Positions 9,351-17,199 of a DNA stretch of 17,199 nt are shown here, one piece after another. The notes beneath the pieces were generated by a model. That model searched no databases. It was not told the origin of the DNA and worked only from the letters and a program-made list of their open reading frames with translations. The number at the start of each line of letters is the position of its first letter. Position 1 is the first letter of the stretch. This stretch comes from Parachlorella kessleri (taxonomy: Eukaryota > Chlorophyta > Trebouxiophyceae > Chlorellales > Chlorellaceae), in contig BBXU01002372.1 in assembly GCA_001598975.1 (NCBI GenBank), positions 1 through 17,199 of the forward strand. The letters run 5' to 3'. A program made the position numbers and the translations under genes.

Positions 9351-10455
9351 TTACATGATGGTGCAAAGGTCCCCGCTCTTCGCTGGTGGGCGCTTGCCAT
9401 GCTGAGCAAGCACTTGCTGCAGCTCGGACCTAGCGACATTAAAGTTATTGATGAAGGTTGTGCGGTCCTGCAAATACAGTGCGGAGCAACTACATCTCTG
9501 GAGCAATTGACTAGGCAGCACGGCACGCTTGACAAGCCGTGCACATGTCAAAGATGATTACATATATCAATTGTGTGCATTGCTATTGATAAGAACTACC
9601 CTGCCAGGACCTGTAATGGCGAGCATGCCAAGGCACAAGTTCAGCAGGGCAGCTGTCCACCTGCAAGGCCAAGAGGTGGAGAGTGTACTCTGCCATCTGC
9701 TCACCGGGATGGAGTTGAAGCCAAATTCGTGGACCAGTTTGTTACGTATTGTTGCCAGGTACCTGATCTTCCTCACTAGGTCCCTGCACACAGGGCAAGT
9801 GAAGCAAAAAAAACGTGGGTGCAGGACGTGCACTTCTGCAAGACTTAGCAGCCCCCAGGCTGTTCCGTCGACTCCACCACCAGGCCAGCAGAGTCACACA
9901 GCTTGGAGGAGACACGACAGATGGTACATTAGTGCAACCAATCAACTATTAAGGTGTGGCACTAACAGCCGCTTTGCTGTGGCTGTATTAAGTGGGCTTC
10001 CCCATGGAGGCAGGTTCGAGTTGTGACCATCTCATGCAAGCCATTGCCCTGGGTCATAATCTCGTGTGTCGTACTGTCTGTTCCGAACACTCAGCAAATT
10101 GCTGCCACTCACTGGGGCAGCAAGTGCTGTACTGAGGTGACCTTCTCGTGCAGCCCCTTGCCCTGGGCACCAAAGCAGGCCTCAAGCACGTGCTCCAGCT
10201 CCTTGCTGGACCGGATCACCTGGGAGGCAAGCTCAGGGAACTGGTTTGATCGTTCTTGTGCGCCGCAAAGCTTGCTTCGGGCTCTTATTCCAACGCCGGT
10301 CAGGCAGGTTTAGAATTGCGAGCTTAGGGAGCCTGACGAAATGATCTCCAAACTGCCAGGAAGTCACACTGTGCCTTCCTTACCAGCTCATAGTCGTTCC
10401 TGGCGGCCACTATATCGTTCTGGGCCCCAGAGTCCGCAGAGAGGCACTGGCCCAT
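9351..10455 (-). CDS. Small HEPN-like helical protein, probably N-myristoylated (4 exons)
   Basis: Exons on the minus strand: 10455-10384, 10240-10113, 9783-9705, 9467-9351; all introns are GT-AG and phases match, giving 131 residues. The order of conserved pieces is RNDYELFPELASQVIRSS, KELEHVLEACFGAQGKGLHE, KVTSVQHLLPQDLVRKIRYL, ATIRNKLVHEFGFNSIPDRT, then a helix TFINNFNVARSELQQVLAQ. The block RNKLVHE (Arg80-Asn81...His85) matches the R-x4-6-H motif of HEPN domains. The rest resembles small uncharacterised bacterial proteins with a GLHEKV...IRNKLVHE pattern (recalled, not searched). The N terminus MGQCLS fits the MGxxxS myristoylation consensus with a palmitoylatable Cys4, so the protein may sit on a membrane. 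The ATG follows an in-frame TGA at 10500-10498, but a further upstream exon cannot be excluded. Function is unknown. RNase activity is only a possibility; many HEPN proteins are inactive. Head-to-head with AGT2. Confidence 0.72.
10023..10054 (-). repeat. Degraded copy of part of HEPN-like exon 2 inside the next intron
   Basis: Read on the minus strand, 10054-10023 begins ACCCAGGGCAATGGCTTGCA and continues TGAGATGGTCAC. The true exon at 10168-10137 begins GCCCAGGGCAAGGGGCTGCA and continues CGAGAAGGTCAC. The copy would read QGNGLHEMVT against QGKGLHEKVT. It lies in intron 2 of the gene, 59 bases beyond the exon 2 donor, with no open frame to either side. Confidence 0.65.
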
Positions 10456-10912
10456 GTCGATATCTAGCCCTGATACAGGCTGCCAGTGTGCTGTGCCTCA
10501 GGCACCAACGGCACCTGCGGCTGTAGTCTCAACTCCTTGCCAAAGCACTGGAGGCCTGCAAACAAGTGGTTGATACGGCTGGACAAAGCACAGGAGGTGA
10601 TCACAGTGACACTATACTTGCAAAGCCGGCTGCCGCTAGGTTTGAAGGTAGGTAATAGCCAAGCAAACAGGTTCAAATAGCAAGCCATCAGCGTGTATGC
10701 ACACTGGCGCCCAACAGCTGTTTCCCAAGCGTATCAGGCCCAGCAGGCGGCCCGATAGCTAGCCAAAGCCATGGCCAAAGCTCAAACAGCCGTGCATTGT
10801 TGTTCATACCCATTACAAGAGGCGATAGATACCCTTGCACATCCCTTCGTCAGCTTCTTAGGGAGTCCCAGCGTCAGGCATTCAGCCAGGCGGTGATCAC
10901 TTCTTGGTGGCG
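10456..10912. promoter_or_regulatory. Intergenic region between divergent HEPN-like and AGT2 genes
   Basis: These 457 bases separate the ATG codons of two head-to-head genes and must contain both promoters and 5' UTRs. A minus-strand open frame (10688-10464) and a 42-base segment bounded by TTTGCAG and CAG|GTGCCG (about 10550-10509) could be a 5' exon of the HEPN-like gene, but no homology supports it. An in-frame TAG at 10859-10861 supports the AGT2 start. No core promoter element was identified. Confidence 0.5.
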
Positions 10913-16267
<5,355 letters not shown>

Positions 16268-17199
16268 GGAGACGCAGCGTAGGGGTAGGGGAGGGGTGGC
16301 AGTCAGGGTAGGGTTTCGCCGCCCTGCGCCCCCTTTGCATCTGCCAGACAGGCTTGCGTGTAGAAAGTGTGGATAGATTAGGATGTGCTCCGCCACATCG
16401 TTTCATGTCGAGCTGCCTATGAGCAAGGCTGTAGGGTAGAATGTGAGTTTTTAACCCATGCGCTTTCCTAGCACTCAAGGACACTGTACGACCCAAGTTG
16501 GGGGGTTTGGTTCATGGTTCATGGTTCATTGGTGGACTTGTCTGCGACTTCATAGACAGGCTTCAGAAGGCTACTACCTGGATAGGAGCACAGGACAGTG
16601 ACAGGAACAACCTCAGAGGTTAGCACGGCCAGTGACCAGCAGGCTTTGGAGTTTTCCGATGTACGCATAGAAGGTGCAGGTTGAGGTGTTGTCATCGTCT
16701 TGTTGAGATGGGCTGCAGTCATCGGCTTGTCAAGGGTGCCTGACTAGTTTTCAGGTTTGCTGCCTACCTCCCGACGCTGCGGCAAGGCTGTGGGTTGCGC
16801 AGGGCAAATGTGAGCAGTAGGTACACTGTATTATCAGCATAGGTGGCGGGTAGTGCGAACAGGGTGTGAGAGTTGAGCTGTACGTACAGGACGGGATGCA
16901 GAGTGCGCCTGAGTCAGGTACACTATATTACCTTTTTTACCTTCTTTGTGTGCCAGTACACTATTCCATGTGCCATTACGCGTTTGAGGTTGCTTGCAAG
17001 CCACAGACTGGTTATGAGTCAAGGCAGTTGAGCTGCACGGGCTTCCCCGTCGTGCAAGGTGCAGTTCACTGCAGATGCCCTGCTGGGAGCCTGGCCTGCA
17101 ACGTTGCTTGTCATACATTGGAATGCTGGACTTTGGTGATACCGGCATGCAGCATGCTAGTATAGGCAATGGACACATTGGACAACACAACCAGGGGTT
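16268..17199. other. 3' flank of AGT2, no convincing gene
   Basis: This stretch follows the AGT2 stop. No plus-strand TGTAA was found in it other than the one overlapping the stop codon itself (16263-16267). A minus-strand open segment (16740-16519) has protein-like composition but no recognisable domain. A short direct repeat, GGTACACT(G/A)TATTA, occurs at 16820 and 16917. The rest shows nothing I can name. Confidence 0.5.
16509..16529 (+). repeat. Three perfect tandem copies of GGTTCAT
   Basis: The 7-base unit GGTTCAT is repeated three times without error in the AGT2 3' flank, with a fourth partial match following. It is a simple minisatellite-like run. Confidence 0.9.

Noticed and set aside
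10464..10688. Minus-strand frame just upstream of the HEPN-like ATG, considered as its first exon
   Set aside because: It ends in a stop in its own frame before the ATG, and no acceptor joining it in phase to the second exon is supported by homology.
16519..16740. Minus-strand open segment with protein-like composition (ending in ...VYEVADKSTNEP)
   Set aside because: No family was recognised, there is an in-frame TAG just upstream, and no clear partner exon was found to the right edge of the window.
16834..17190. 118-codon minus-strand frame at the right edge
   Set aside because: Cysteine/proline/serine-rich composition of random GC-rich translation, with no domain and no splice partner.

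Overview
The window looks like nuclear DNA of a green alga, most likely a chlorophycean of the Chlamydomonas/Volvox/Haematococcus type. Every recognisable gene is cut into short exons by introns of about 110-790 bases. Exon sequence is GC-rich at third positions, splice sites are canonical apart from two GC-AG introns, and a TGTAA element (the usual volvocalean polyadenylation signal) follows one gene at a normal distance. No bacterial operon, rRNA, tRNA, CRISPR array or intact transposon was seen. Species assignment is inference.

Four multi-exon genes were rebuilt by joining exons in phase. (1) Minus strand, 2607 to 367: a 7-exon class I SAM-dependent methyltransferase of 331 residues with a probable mitochondrial presequence. 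(2) Plus strand, 2924 to 8338: a 10-exon orthologue of MFAP1, a component of the spliceosomal B complex, about 459 residues, with one apparent 1-base frameshift in exon 8. (3) Minus strand, 9351 to 10455: a 4-exon gene for a 131-residue HEPN-like helical protein with an R-N-x3-H motif and an N-terminal myristoylation/palmitoylation signature. (4) Plus strand, 10913 to 16267: a 10-exon class III, PLP-dependent alanine:glyoxylate aminotransferase 2 (AGT2), 470 residues, with an N-terminal targeting sequence.

Layout: genes 1 and 2 are head-to-head across about 316 bases. Genes 2 and 3 converge tail-to-tail across about 1 kb of 3' sequence. Genes 3 and 4 are head-to-head across about 457 bases. 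The four are not an obvious pathway; this is ordinary eukaryotic gene order. AGT2 would handle glyoxylate from photorespiration, MFAP1 acts in pre-mRNA splicing, and the substrates of the methyltransferase and the role of the HEPN-like protein are unknown.

The most unusual structure is in the introns. Six of them contain degraded copies ('echoes') of a neighbouring exon edge or exon body: six ~35-base tandem copies of the exon 4/5' splice junction in MFAP1 intron 4, two copies of the exon 5 donor junction in MFAP1 intron 5, copies of the exon 5 donor junction in AGT2 intron 5, a copy of the exon 8 start in AGT2 intron 7, a relic copy of exon 10 in AGT2 intron 9, and a piece of exon 2 in an intron of the HEPN-like gene. 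This suggests recurrent local segmental duplication that makes decoy splice sites and dead exons. The small acylated HEPN-like protein is the other candidate for something little described.
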